From contig CAVPQU010000018.1 of the NCBI GenBank assembly GCA_963707665.1, positions 579,802 to 643,801 of the forward strand: 64,000 nucleotides of DNA, given 5' to 3'. Position numbers and translations under genes: made by a program. This stretch comes from DATJCV01 sp963707665 (GTDB taxonomy: Bacteria > Pseudomonadota > Gammaproteobacteria > Burkholderiales > Burkholderiaceae_D). How positions within the stretch are numbered: the stretch's first letter is position 1; every line of letters begins with the position of its first letter. Of the stretch, positions 8,220 to 17,556 are shown piece after piece. The notes under the pieces are model-generated. The model had not been told where the DNA came from, did no database searches, and worked only from the letters and a program-made list of their open reading frames with translations.

Positions 8220-9014
8220 ATGGAACGAATTCTCAGGTTTTCCCGCCACTCCCCGCGCAGCGCCCAGTTGGCGCTCAGCCTCGGCGGATTGGCGACCCTG
8301 GTCCTGCTGTGGGGCTTGGGCACGCACTGGCTGCAGCACAGCATTTCGCTGGCCCAGCTGTTGAGCCCGAAAGAAACCTTCGACAGCCTGCTTCAATTGC
8401 TGACGCAAAACCAGTTGACCATGCACACCGTGACCAGCATGAAGCGGGTGCTGGTCAGCCTGGCGCTGGCGCTGGTGCTGGGCGTTCCGATCGGGCTGGC
8501 GATCGGCACTTCGCGCGCGCTGGAAAACAGCACCAGCAGCGCCTTTCAATTCCTGCGCATGATTTCGCCGCTGTCCTGGATGCCGATCGCGGTCATGGTG
8601 TTCGGCATTGGCGATGGCCCGATCTATTTCCTGCTGACCTTTGCCGCCGTCTGGCCGATCATCCTGAACACCGCAGCCGGCGTGCGCCGGCTTGATCCAA
8701 AGTGGCTGATGCTGGCAAAAAGCCTGTCCGCCACGCGTCGTGAAATCCTGTTCAGGATTGTCCTGCCCGGCATTCTCAGCAATATCCTGACCGGCTTGCG
8801 GTTGGCGATCGGCATCGTCTGGATCGTGCTGGTGCCCTGCGAAATGCTGGGCGTTAGCTCTGGCCTGGGCTACTTCATCCTCGATACTCGCGACCGCCTG
8901 GCGTATTCGGAGCTGATGGCGGTGATCGTGCTGATCGGTGCGCTCGGCTTCATGCTGGACGGGCTGGCACAAAAACTGTATCAGCGCTGGACCCATAGCG
9001 CGCAGGGCGATTAA
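8220..9014 (+). CDS. ABC transporter permease, SsuC/TauC family
   Basis: 264-residue inner-membrane permease with about six membrane segments and the EAA-like cytoplasmic loop LMLAKSLSATRREILFRIVLPGIL near residues 160-183 that docks on the ATPase. It begins 30 bases after the binding-protein stop and closes the importer. The form of the loop and N-terminal architecture match the nitrate/sulfonate/taurine importers. Confidence 0.88.
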   Translation: MERILRFSRHSPRSAQLALSLGGLATLVLLWGLGTHWLQHSISLAQLLSPKETFDSLLQLLTQNQLTMHTVTSMKRVLVSLALALVLGVPIGLAIGTSRALENSTSSAFQFLRMISPLSWMPIAVMVFGIGDGPIYFLLTFAAVWPIILNTAAGVRRLDPKWLMLAKSLSATRREILFRIVLPGILSNILTGLRLAIGIVWIVLVPCEMLGVSSGLGYFILDTRDRLAYSELMAVIVLIGALGFMLDGLAQKLYQRWTHSAQGD

Positions 9015-9113
9015 AAGCGGCAGGTCACGCGAATGAGCGCGGCCAACCGCGTTCAAGCACCGTTTTTCGCACGTTATAATCGGCCATCTCTGCCTTGACC
9101 TTCAGGATGACCG

Positions 9114-10115
9114 ATGAAACTTGCCACACTCAGGGACGGCACCCGCGATGGCCAATTGGCCGTGGTGGCGCGTAATCTGAAAAGCGCCGTGCTGGCCGAC
9201 GGCATTGCACCGACCCTGCAGCGGGCGCTGGATGACTGGAACTTCATCGCGCCGCAACTCGAACAGCTTTACACCGACTTGAATGACGAGCGCGTCCGGC
9301 ACGCATTCGAGTTCGAGCCGAAGCGCTGCATGGCGCCGTTGCCGCGCGCATTCCAGTGGGCCGACGGCTCCGCCTATGTCAATCATGTCGAACTGGTGCG
9401 GCGCGCGCGCAACGCTGAAATGCCGGATTCGTTCTGGCACGATCCGCTGATGTACCAGGGCGGCTCGGACGATTTCCTCGGTCCCAATGACGACATCGTG
9501 CTCGCTTCGGCCGAATGGGGCATCGACTTCGAAGGCGAAGTGGCGGTGATCACCGGCGACGTGCCGATGCAGAGCACGCCGGAGACGGCAGCGCAACAGA
9601 TCCGTCTGCTGATGCTGGTCAACGACGTTTCCCTGCGCAATCTGATTCCGGCTGAACTGGCCAAGGGCTTCGGCTTCCTGCAATCGAAGCCGGCCAGCGC
9701 CTTTTCGCCGGTGGCGGTGACGCCCGACGAACTGGGCAATGCCTGGCAGGACGGCAAGGTGCACCTGCCGCTGCGCGCCACCTGGAACGGCGTGCTGGTC
9801 GGCCAGCCGCACGCCGGCACCGACATGGTGTTCAGCTTTCCGCAGTTGGTGGCGCATCTGGCCAAGACGCGCAACGTGCGCGCCGGCTCGATCATCGGCT
9901 CCGGCACCGTCTCCAACAAGGATGCCAGCCGCGGCTACACCTGCATCGCGGAAAAACGCTGCCTGGAAACGATCGCCGATGGCGCCCCGAAAACGCCATT
10001 CATGCAGTTTGGCGACACCATCAAGCTGGACATGCTGGATGCGAACGGCAAGTCGATTTTCGGCGCCATCGATCAGACGGTGGTACAGCACACCACCCCT
10101 GGCAAGGGCCGCTGA
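9114..10115 (+). CDS. Fumarylacetoacetate hydrolase family protein
   Basis: 333 residues of the FAH superfamily, metal-dependent enzymes cleaving C-C bonds of beta-diketo or enol acids in aromatic degradation. Visible elements are the DFEGEVAVI metal-binding strand near residue 140, the active-site loop NDVSLRNLIP near 169, the KPASAFSPVAV segment and GSGTVSNKD near 263. The N-terminal domain (MKLATLRDGTRDGQL) is the type seen in fumarylacetoacetases of tyrosine or gentisate-like pathways. No tyrosine-catabolism gene is adjacent; the following gene encodes a branched-chain amino-acid-type binding protein. Exact substrate unresolved. Confidence 0.85.
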   Translation: MKLATLRDGTRDGQLAVVARNLKSAVLADGIAPTLQRALDDWNFIAPQLEQLYTDLNDERVRHAFEFEPKRCMAPLPRAFQWADGSAYVNHVELVRRARNAEMPDSFWHDPLMYQGGSDDFLGPNDDIVLASAEWGIDFEGEVAVITGDVPMQSTPETAAQQIRLLMLVNDVSLRNLIPAELAKGFGFLQSKPASAFSPVAVTPDELGNAWQDGKVHLPLRATWNGVLVGQPHAGTDMVFSFPQLVAHLAKTRNVRAGSIIGSGTVSNKDASRGYTCIAEKRCLETIADGAPKTPFMQFGDTIKLDMLDANGKSIFGAIDQTVVQHTTPGKGR

Positions 10116-10184
10116 GCGCGGCGCCATCCGGCTCCGTCGAGCTGTCTTGCTATCTTGTTTTTCATTTTTCACCTCGGAGAACCC

Positions 10185-11352
10185 ATGCATCTTCCCCTCT
10201 TGCGCAGCCTTGCCGGCATCTCGCTGCTGACACTGGCCTGCGCCAGCTCGTCCGCTTTCGCCCAGACTCAGGATCGGCGTCAATATCTCCACCACCGGAC
10301 CGGCCGCCGCGATTGGCGCTCCCACCAAGAATGCGATGCTGCTGTGGCCGAAGGAAATCGCCGGCCAGAAGGTCGAATACGTGTTCCTGGACGACGGCTC
10401 GGACTCCACCAACGCGGTGCGCAACACGCGCAAGCTGACTGCCGAACAAAAAGTCGATGTGATCGTCGGCCCGAATACCACGCCGAACGCGCTGGCCATG
10501 CTGGACGTGGTGGCCGAAGCGCAGACGCCGATGATCACGCTGGCGGCTTCCTCCTCCATTGTCGAGCCGGTTGACGCCAAGCGCGCCTGGGCCTTCAAGA
10601 TGCCGCAGAACGACTCGCACATGGCGACCATCCTGACCCAGCACATGGCCGACAATGGCATCAAGACCGTGGCCTTCATCGGCTTTGCGGATGCCTATGG
10701 CGAAGGCTGGTGGCGCGAATTTTCGAAGCTGGCAGAACTGCGCAAGATCAAGGTGGTGGCCAGCGAGCGCTATGCCCGCACCGACACCAGTGTCACTGGC
10801 CCGATCCTGAAAATCATGTCAGCCGGGCCGGATGCGGTGCTGATTGCCGGCTCCGCCACGCCGGCGGTGCTGCCGCAAAAAACCCTGGTCGAACGCGGCT
10901 ACAAGGGCCGCATCTACCAGACGCACGGCATCGGCACGCTGGAATTCCTGAAGGTCGGCGGCAAGGACGTCGAAGGCACCTTCTTCCCGACCGGCCCGGC
11001 GGTGGTCGCCAAACAGCTGCCCGCGACCAACCCGGTGAAGAAGACGGCGCTCGCCTTTACCAACCGCTACGAAGCCGAATACGGCAAGGATACGATGACG
11101 CAATTCGCCGCCGACGCCTGGGGCGCGTACCTGCTGATTGCGCATGCCGTGCCGCAGGCGCTGAAGACGGCGCAGCCCGGCACAGTCCAGTTCCGCAACG
11201 CGCTGCGCACCGCGCTGGAAAACACCAAGGAACTGACGGTGCCGCAGGGCGTGATCAACATGAACCCGAAAGACCACGTCGGCCTCGACCAGCGCTCGCG
11301 CGTGATGGGGCAGATTCGCGACAACAAGTTTACCTATGCATATGGCGGGTGA
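10185..11352 (+). pseudogene. LivK-type ABC substrate-binding protein, frameshifted near the signal peptide
   Basis: Periplasmic binding protein of the branched-chain amino acid/amide family. ATG 10185 opens a clear signal peptide ending in AFAQTQ. After codon 29 (about 10272) the frame is lost; the mature start IGVNISTTGPAAAIGAPTKNAM continues one frame over and runs intact to 11352 (FLDDGSDSTNAVRNTR, GFADAYGEGWW, TYAYGG end). The junction CAGGATCGG could come from a family-typical CAG-ATC-AAG-ATC-GG by loss of five bases, an inferred event. No Liv permease genes are adjacent. Downstream, an unrelated peptidase relic begins within a few bases of the stop. Confidence 0.8.
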
Positions 11353-11358
11353 GCGGCC

Positions 11359-11652
11359 GGAACGATTATCACCAATGCCAGGGCAGGGTACTCGAATCAC
11401 AATTTCGGAATCGCATTCGATGTCGGCGTGTTTGAAGGAAACCAGTATCTCGGCGCGTCACCGAAGTACAAGGCCATCGGCGCACTCGGCATGGATCTTG
11501 GGCTGGAGTGGGGCGGCAATTGGAAGACCATTGTTGATGAGCCTCATTTTCAGCTTCGGCCGACTTGGGCGACTGCGACCGGCATGAGCGAAAAAGAGAT
11601 GCTGGCCGAACTCAGAAATCGCGTTGCCGACGGCAGGCCAGTGTACGCGTAG
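11359..11652 (+). pseudogene. C-terminal fragment of an M15-family (VanY/DacY-type) peptidase
   Basis: In the same frame as the preceding binding-protein gene, and directly after its stop, about 97 residues resemble the end of a zinc-dependent D-Ala-D-Ala or L-Ala-D-Glu peptidase. The fragment has SNHNFGIAFDVG (zinc His and Asp in SxHxxGxAxD), LGMDLGLEWGGNW and DEPHFQL (third zinc ligand region). The catalytic C-terminal half looks complete but no start codon or N-terminal domain is present. It is probably left after a deletion joined it to the binding-protein gene. A good hairpin follows at 11761, perhaps its original terminator. Confidence 0.75.
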
Positions 11653-11760
11653 GCAGCCGGAACCACGCTGCGCGTCTGCGGAGGAATGGCAGCCATTTGG
11701 CCCCGCGTATGGGAGTTAGGGGCGAGCCCATTTCAACCTCGGCTGCTGCTGATCGCGCCC

Positions 11761-11780
11761 AAAGCGGGAATGCCCGCTTT
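11761..11780 (+). terminator. Hairpin downstream of the M15 relic
   Basis: Perfect 8-base stem AAAGCGGG / CCCGCTTT with a 4-base loop, about 110 bases after the relic's stop. It ends in TTT but lacks a long T-run, so rho-independent function is plausible, not certain. The rest of the gap between 11653 and 11975 shows nothing else recognisable. Confidence 0.45.
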
Positions 11781-11975
11781 GAGACTTGGATTCAACCGGT
11801 GGATGGCACTGACTTGATCAAATCGTGATTCGTGCGAGCGTCAATTGGAATTGCAGCCGATTGAGTTCGGAATCGATCATGGTTTTGATCGGAGTGCCTA
11901 ATCTGTTGCAACCGGTAACAAAATATCGCGCGATATGCGGTAAGCGGCGCATGCGGCGCTCGGTAAGATGGCGGC

Positions 11976-12791
11976 ATGAAGAAAAAGCTTTTGGTACTTG
12001 TTCTGGTTCTTGCCACACCCGCCTACGCCACACCCTCCACGCTCTTTGATCAACTCGCTCCGCTGCTCCAGAGGCACACGGGAAAAACCCCGGCTGCTGC
12101 CAAAGGAACAGGCACAAGGACTGAATTTCGGACCTGTCCGCAATTTTTTGTCGGCGGCGTGTCGCCTCGGATTCCGAATGGACAGCGGCTGGCGCTCCGT
12201 GCCCTGTGCTACGACGCGTTTGCGGTGCTGCATTCCGGCGTGACCAAAACCCCCGTATTCGTCGCCGAACGTTTAAACAAAAAACAGCTCGACGCCGCCC
12301 GCGATGAAAAACGGACCAATCGCTTTTTTGCCGATGCGCGACTGCCCATCGCAGAACGAGCGCAACTGGAAGACTATCGAGGCAGCGGGTTTGACCGCGG
12401 ACATATGGCGCCGGCGGCGAATATGCCCACGGCGCAGGCGATGGCCCAAAGCTTTTCGCTGGCGAACATGGTGCCGCAGGCGCCGGTCAACAACCAGCGC
12501 ACCTGGGCCGGCATTGAAAAGGCCACGCGCAAATATGTGATGCGCGCGCAAGGCGACGTCTATGTGCTCACCGGTCCGGTGTTCGAACCTCACGCCAACG
12601 TGATCGGCCCGAACCAGGTGCACGTCCCCAGCTACCTCTACAAGCTGGTCTATGATGCGACCACCAATCGCGCCTGGGCGCACTGGATCGCCAACACGAA
12701 CCAGGCGCATGCCGGTCGGCCGATTTCGTATGACGCATTGGTCCGGCGCACAGGGATCGAGTTTCTGTCCGGTATTCAACCTAAAGACTGA
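11976..12791 (+). CDS. Secreted DNA/RNA non-specific endonuclease (NUC1 family)
   Basis: 271-residue beta-beta-alpha-metal nuclease with an N-terminal signal peptide (MKKKLLVLVLVLATPAYA, cleavage near residue 18). The catalytic motif DRGHMAPAANM begins at residue 140, with His143 as general base, and the metal-binding Asn lies in the following NQRTW-containing helix region. Family members such as Serratia NucA degrade single- and double-stranded DNA and RNA outside the cytoplasm. Likely roles are nutrient scavenging or removal of extracellular DNA. It stands alone on its strand; 30 bases upstream the sequence is AT-rich enough for a promoter. Confidence 0.92.
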   Translation: MKKKLLVLVLVLATPAYATPSTLFDQLAPLLQRHTGKTPAAAKGTGTRTEFRTCPQFFVGGVSPRIPNGQRLALRALCYDAFAVLHSGVTKTPVFVAERLNKKQLDAARDEKRTNRFFADARLPIAERAQLEDYRGSGFDRGHMAPAANMPTAQAMAQSFSLANMVPQAPVNNQRTWAGIEKATRKYVMRAQGDVYVLTGPVFEPHANVIGPNQVHVPSYLYKLVYDATTNRAWAHWIANTNQAHAGRPISYDALVRRTGIEFLSGIQPKD

Positions 12792-12829
12792 TTGCAAACA
12801 GCCGCAGGAAGCAGCAATTTGCCGGGTGC

Positions 12830-12850
12830 GTGGATAACCCAATTATCCAC
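12830..12850. repeat. Inverted repeat with two DnaA-box-like arms
   Basis: GTGGATAA and TTATCCAC form perfect 8-base arms separated by CCCAA, 38 bases after the nuclease stop. Each arm matches 8 of 9 positions of the DnaA-box consensus TTATCCACA. It lies between two unrelated rightward genes, so a terminator-like hairpin is the simplest explanation. Confidence 0.4.
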
Positions 12851-12915
12851 CGCCGCCTCGCAATATTTGCCTCTGCCTAGCCATATGCGCTCATAACCTT
12901 CGGAAGCATCGAACC

Positions 12916-13389
12916 ATGGCTACGATTCGCACACCGGACCTCTCGGCGCGTCCGTTCAGCCTCGCCGTCGAGCGGATCTTCCCGGTGTCCGCGCCCGTGC
13001 TTTACGAGGCCTGGACCAGCCGCTTCGACCTCTGGTTCGCTGCGCCCGGATCGGTCCTCATGCGGGCCGAGGTGAATGCTCCCTTCTTCTTCGAAACCGA
13101 GTACCGGCAACAGGCCGAAGGGGCGGCCGAGCGCCATCCGCACTATGGGCGTTTTCTGCAGTTGCTTGCGGATCGGCTGATCCAGTTCACCTGGGTCACG
13201 GGCGCGGGCGGCACCGAAGGCGCGGAGACGGTAGTCACGGTCGAATTAACGCCGGCGGAGGAGGGCACGCATCTCCGGCTGACCCACGCGGGCTTTGCCA
13301 GCGAGGCCGCGCGCGACGCTCATCGAGGCGCGTGGCCGATGATCCTCGAACATCTCGAGAAGCAGCTGGCCCCGCACAAGGGTGCCTGA
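12916..13389 (+). CDS. SRPBCC (AHSA1-type) domain protein
   Basis: 157 residues of the START-like SRPBCC fold. Seen are the AHSA1-type opening ERIFPVSAPVLYEAWTS, the central strand FEFF-like FFFETEY and the C-terminal HAGFASEAARDAHRGAWPMILEHLEKQL helix, which is diagnostic for the Activator of Hsp90 ATPase-1-like group. Bacterial members bind hydrophobic ligands or act as small-molecule sensors; many sit beside ArsR regulators, but none is present here. Function unknown beyond ligand binding. Confidence 0.8.
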   Translation: MATIRTPDLSARPFSLAVERIFPVSAPVLYEAWTSRFDLWFAAPGSVLMRAEVNAPFFFETEYRQQAEGAAERHPHYGRFLQLLADRLIQFTWVTGAGGTEGAETVVTVELTPAEEGTHLRLTHAGFASEAARDAHRGAWPMILEHLEKQLAPHKGA

Positions 13390-13530
13390 TTTCGTAGGCG
13401 GATAGCGAGTCACCCTTGCACGTTCCTGCCTCGATACCGGCGAAGGCGGAATGGGTGCGACGCTGATATTCGAAACCGCCCCAACCGTCGGATTCCAATA
13501 CAGGCCTAGGAGTATGTTGCAAATTCTGCC

Positions 13531-13558
13531 ATATACCGCCCGGTATGCGGCGGTATAT
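13531..13558 (-). terminator. Perfect 10-base inverted repeat just downstream of cheA
   Basis: ATATACCGCC and GGCGGTATAT flank an 8-base loop, 30 bases beyond the cheA stop on its strand. The place suits a transcript-ending or mRNA-stabilising hairpin for the cheZ-cheA transcript; there is no clear U-tract. Confidence 0.4.
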
Positions 13559-13587
13559 TGGGGAGTATATGGATTTTTGCCGTTTTC

Positions 13588-15377
13588 TTATGCCGCCAGC
13601 CGCGCTGTGTTGCGGCATCCCTCCAGCAGGTACGTCAGTCCAATCACCAGCACCAGCTCGCCTTCGGCCGATCGCGCGGTGCCGTTGATGCCGGTCACCG
13701 AGAGGGCGGTCAATGGCTTGATCACCAGGTCGGCCGTGCTGTCCACCGCTTCCACCGCCAGGATGTAGGGCTGTGGCGCCATGATCACGATGCCGACCTG
13801 TTCGGCGCCGGGCGTATAACCGAGCGCGGCAGCCAGCGAACGGACCGGCAGCGGCCGCCCCTGGTCGCGCAACACCGGCGCGCCGCCGACCTCGTCGAAG
13901 CTTTCCGGCAATTCCACCACGCGCTGCACCACCGCCATTGGCATCGCCAGTATCGCGCCGGCGGTGCGTACCAACAGGGTCGGCACGATCGAGAGTTCGA
14001 TCGGCAGCCGGATCGAGAAGCGGGTGCCGCGGCCCAGCGCCGAGTCGATGCGGATCGAGCCGCGATGCCTTTCCACTGCGGTGCGCACCACGTCCATGCC
14101 GACCCCGCGCCCGGAGACGCTGGAGGCGACCTGCTTGGTCGAAAAGCCGGGTAGAAATACCAGATGCAGCGCTTCTTCCTCGGTCGGCGCACCGCCCTCG
14201 CCGAGCAAGCCCTTGGCGATCGCCTTTTTTCGCAATTCGTTCGGGTCCATGCCCTTGCCGTCGTCGCTCACTTCGATCATCACGCTGCTGCCTTCCTGCC
14301 AGGCCTTGAGCGTGATCGCGGCCTTGGCCGGCTTGCCGGCCGCCAGCCGTACCTCGGCATCTTCGATCGCGTGGTCGAGCGAATTGCGCAGCATGTGCAC
14401 CAGCGGGTCGTACAGGCTGTCGACCACGACCCGGTCGACTTCGGTTTCCGCGCCTTCGATGACCAGCTCGACATCCTTGCCAAGGTCCTTGGCCAGTTCG
14501 CGCACCAGGCGCGGGAATTTCTGGAACAGCCGGCCGACCGGCTGCATGCGGGTCGAGAGCGTGGCGCGCTGCAGTTCGGTCGAATAGCGCGCGGCGCGAT
14601 TCAGGGTTTCCGCCAGCGCCGTCATCAACTCGGTGGCGGCATCCTCGAACTTGAATTGCGCCAGTTTTTCCAGCAGCACGCTGGCCTGGTTGGCGGCCTG
14701 CACCGATTCGCCGGCGACTTCCAGCAAGGCATCCAGCTTGATGGCATCGATCCGGATGCTGTCTTCCTTCAGAACCGCGCCGCCGCGCGCGGTTCCGGCT
14801 GGCGGCGCTCGATGCCGTCCCAGCCGCTGGCGGCTGCGCCCGCTTCCGGCGCGGTTGCCGCGCCGCCGGTTGCCGCCGGCTCATTCTCGATGCCGGTGAC
14901 CGCATGGTACAGCGCCGCCCAGTCGGGGCCGGCTGCGGTGGCCGCATCGTTACTGACCGGGGCTGCGGCGGCTGGTGCGGCAGTCGGTGCCGAGCCGCCT
15001 TCGATCGCCTGCCTCAGGATTGCTTCGAGCGAACTCGGCATGGCGGACAACTGTTCGGGTTGGGCGCCATTGGCCAGATCGGTCAGTTGGTCGGCGACAA
15101 AGCCGCTGGCTTGCAGCGCCGCTTCGATCGCGATGCCGGTCACCGGCGCCTTGCCGGTGCGCAGCGCATCAAACAGGTTTTCGGTCAGGTGACAGGCGGA
15201 AACCATGGCGGACAGGCTCATGAAGCCAGCGCCGCCCTTGATGGTGTGAAACGAGCGGAACACGGCGTTGAGCGTTTCCATGTTGTCCGGCTGCCGTTCC
15301 AGCGCCAGCAGGTGTTCTTCGACGTTGGTGGCCAGCTCGAGTGCTTCGACCACAAAATCCTTGAGCATGTCTTCCAT
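13588..15377 (-). pseudogene. cheA: Chemotaxis histidine kinase CheA-like protein, frameshifted
   Basis: CheA-family kinase of about 595 residues. ATG 15377 starts an Hpt domain with the phospho-accepting His44 in SFHTIKGGAGF. After residue 202 the frame ends (14769) and coding resumes in the next frame at about 14775 (VLKEDSIRIDAIKLDALLEVAGE). That part carries the dimerisation helices, the H-box-like RMQPVGRLFQKFPRLVRELA, the N-box HMLRNSLDHAIE, the G-boxes DDGKGMD and GRGVGMDVV, and a CheW-like C-terminal domain. No P2 domain or receiver is visible. Start overlaps the cheZ stop (TGATG). The indel lies in a GCG-rich run, so an assembly error is possible. Confidence 0.85.
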
Positions 15378-16174
15378 CAGAAGCCCAGGCTGTCGAGCAA
15401 ACTATCAACCCCATCCTGTTCCATGGCGGCACCTGGCGCGGACGGTCCTTGCATCAATTCAGCCGGTTGCGCCGCCGCTTCGGCCTGCGCGGCCAACAGT
15501 TCGGGTGGTGCGTTGTCGCGCAGCAGTTGCGCCAGTTCGCGCTCGGCGGTATGGGTGATGGTCACAATTTTCTTGATCAGCTGGCCGGTGATGTCCTGGA
15601 AATCCTGCGCCATCATGATCTCCAGCAAGCGTGCCTTCGAGGCTTCGGCGGCATGGTTCACGGTACTGGCGAAGTCACGCGAGTCGCCGGCCAGTTGCTT
15701 GAATTCCTCGATGCTGAGATTGCCCGCATACAGCGCTTCCCAGCGGCCGCCGATATCCCTCGATTGTTTGGCCAGCGCGTCCTGCAGCGGTATGCCTTCG
15801 TCGATCACGTTCAGCACCTTGTTGGCGGCCTGCTCGGTCAGCGTTGCCACATATTCCAGGCGGCCCTTGGCATCGGTGATTTGCGAGGCGACCTCGGACA
15901 GCGAGCGGTCATAGCCGAGTTCGCGCAGCGAATCGTGCAGCAGGCGCACGATGGCACCCAGGCGCTCGTACATCGGTTTGTCGGCTGGATTTTCCTGTTC
16001 GTCGGCTTCGCCAGAGGCGCTTGCGGCGGCCTCGGTCTCCGCTGCCTCGCTGGCAATTGCGGCAGCGGGTGCGGCATCGGCTGCAACATCGGCGGCCGGC
16101 GGGCTGACCGCGCTGCCACTGTGCTGCGCCGATATTTCCTCGAATAGTGCATCCAGATCAACAGCGTCATCCAT
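15377..16174 (-). CDS. cheZ: CheY-P phosphatase CheZ
   Basis: 265-residue CheZ. The central four-helix-bundle part has RLGAIVRLLHDSLRELG near residues 85-101 and the phosphatase motif region MMAQDFQDITGQLIKKI near 185-201, whose Asp/Gln pair acts on phospho-CheY. The C-terminal peptide DSLLDSLGF is the CheY-binding tail. The N-terminal 75 residues are Ala/Glu-rich and probably disordered. Start at ATG 16174 is preferred over a TTG two codons upstream. It is coupled to cheA by a one-base overlap. No cheY, cheW or receptor gene is within the window on either side. Confidence 0.9.
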   Translation of the reverse strand: MDDAVDLDALFEEISAQHSGSAVSPPAADVAADAAPAAAIASEAAETEAAASASGEADEQENPADKPMYERLGAIVRLLHDSLRELGYDRSLSEVASQITDAKGRLEYVATLTEQAANKVLNVIDEGIPLQDALAKQSRDIGGRWEALYAGNLSIEEFKQLAGDSRDFASTVNHAAEASKARLLEIMMAQDFQDITGQLIKKIVTITHTAERELAQLLRDNAPPELLAAQAEAAAQPAELMQGPSAPGAAMEQDGVDSLLDSLGF

Positions 16175-16355
16175 AGTCAAAGCGTCTCCATTGTTTCAAC
16201 GAGCGGGACCGGCATGGCGCCGGAAAATCGGGGTCCAAATGAGCGCCGGCGACATCGGCCGCCGGCGTGGTGGAGTGGGCGGTGCGCGTGCGCGCACCAA
16301 AGCTTGTTCGGCTCATCTCAGTATATCGGCAGCGTCGCATCAATCTGTAGTGTTC

Positions 16356-17243
16356 TCAAGCTGGCCCCACTGTACCGGACGCCTGTTGCGCATGGCCCGG
16401 CACCCGTGACAAAAAATCCAGGGTGGCATCGAACAACTGATCGCCTTCGCTGGCAAACGCATCGCAAATCGTCAGGTGATTGGCGGCGGGCAGGGCGATG
16501 TCGGCTCGATGGCCGGCGCTCCAGGCGTGCCCGATCAGCGCATTCTGGCGCTTGAATTCGTCCGATTCGAGGCCGCCGACGGCACTGATGAAAGGCGTGG
16601 CCGGTGGCGTCAGGCTGGCTGGCGATAGTTGTGCGGCGCGCTGTGGCGTCAACTGCAAATCCTGATTGACGAACGGCGCCTGGATCAATGGCCGCAAATC
16701 GTACAGGCCGGACAGCAAGATCCCGGCCTGCAGCAAATCGGGCGGCAAGTCGGCGCCGATGTGCGGCCAGGCGGTAGCCAGCAGCATCGCCGCCAGATGC
16801 GCGCCGGCTGAATGCCCGGCGATGAAGATGCGCGCCGGGTCGAAATCGTAGTGTTCGGCATGCCGATACAGCCAGGCCAGTGCCTGTTGCTGCTGGCCGA
16901 CGATTTCCTCGATGCTGGCCGCGGGCGCCAGCGTGTAGTTGGTCAGTGCGACATTGAAGCCAGCGCGTGTGTAAGCCGGAGCAATGAAGGAAAAATCGGA
17001 CTTGTCGAGCGAGCGCCACCAGCCGCCGTGGATGAAAACCAGCAACGGCGCGTCGCTGCGACTGGCCGGGAAAAAATCCAGCCGCTCGCCGGACGCGTCG
17101 CCATACGCCAGGTCGAGCAGGGCCGCGCTGCTGCGCCGCACCCGTGCCGATTCGTGCACCCAGCGGGTAAACACGTAAGGATGGTCCGGGATCGCGGCGC
17201 GCGCGTTGTACTGCTGGCTATAGTATTCGCTCTGGTTTTCCAT
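16356..17243 (-). CDS. Alpha/beta hydrolase, arylformamidase/BD-FAE-like
   Basis: 295-residue serine hydrolase. The oxyanion-hole motif HGGWW near residues 76-80, nucleophile elbow GHSAGAHLA near 146-154, an acidic residue in the EGDQL region and His in AANHLTI complete an apparent Ser-Asp-His triad. HGGWW with GHSAGAH resembles bacterial kynurenine formamidase-like and esterase-lipase proteins. No tryptophan-degradation partner is adjacent. Start at ATG 17243 (MENQSEYY) is chosen because the longer open frame upstream overlaps the cobalamin riboswitch and lacks homology. Confidence 0.85.
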   Translation of the reverse strand: MENQSEYYSQQYNARAAIPDHPYVFTRWVHESARVRRSSAALLDLAYGDASGERLDFFPASRSDAPLLVFIHGGWWRSLDKSDFSFIAPAYTRAGFNVALTNYTLAPAASIEEIVGQQQQALAWLYRHAEHYDFDPARIFIAGHSAGAHLAAMLLATAWPHIGADLPPDLLQAGILLSGLYDLRPLIQAPFVNQDLQLTPQRAAQLSPASLTPPATPFISAVGGLESDEFKRQNALIGHAWSAGHRADIALPAANHLTICDAFASEGDQLFDATLDFLSRVPGHAQQASGTVGPA

Positions 17244-17309
17244 GTCGGCACGGTGGAATAGTTGCGATAGTTTAATAGTTTGTGCCAGCTTGCGCACTGC
17301 CGGCGCGGT

Positions 17310-17339
17310 TTGACTTGGATGCCCGCGGACGCATACACT
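17310..17339 (+). promoter_or_regulatory. Sigma70-like promoter for the btu operon
   Basis: TTGACT at 17310 and TACACT at 17334 are separated by 18 bases, and the transcript would begin right at the 5' edge of the cobalamin riboswitch. Position relative to the riboswitch makes this a convincing candidate though not proven. Confidence 0.5.
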
Positions 17340-17342
17340 GTC

Positions 17343-17556
17343 AGGGTTTTGGTGCCCGCCGGCATGTCCATGCCGGCAGTTAAACGGGAAACACGGCGCT
17401 TCGAAAAGGATGTTGAAGCCTGCGTGTGCTGCCCCCGCAACGGTAAGCAAGCGTCGCCCCGGCGACCGGCCGTCTCTCAATACCACTGTGCGCATTTGTA
17501 ATTTTGCATGGGAAGGTCAGACGGTCCGACTTGTGAGCCCGGATACCGGCCAGAAC
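17343..17556 (+). ncRNA. Cobalamin (adenosylcobalamin) riboswitch
   Basis: Upstream of btuB lies a conserved leader with the hallmark elements in order: GGTGCC then a G/C-rich stem, TTAAACGGGAA, the core CTGCCCCCGCAACGGTAAGC at 17429-17448, and the B12-box-like AGCCCGGATACCGGCC at about 17536-17551. These segments form the conserved B12-binding core. Binding of cobalamin would repress btuB-btuC-btuD. About 155 bases separate the B12 box from the btuB start, leaving room for the expression platform. Confidence 0.92.
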
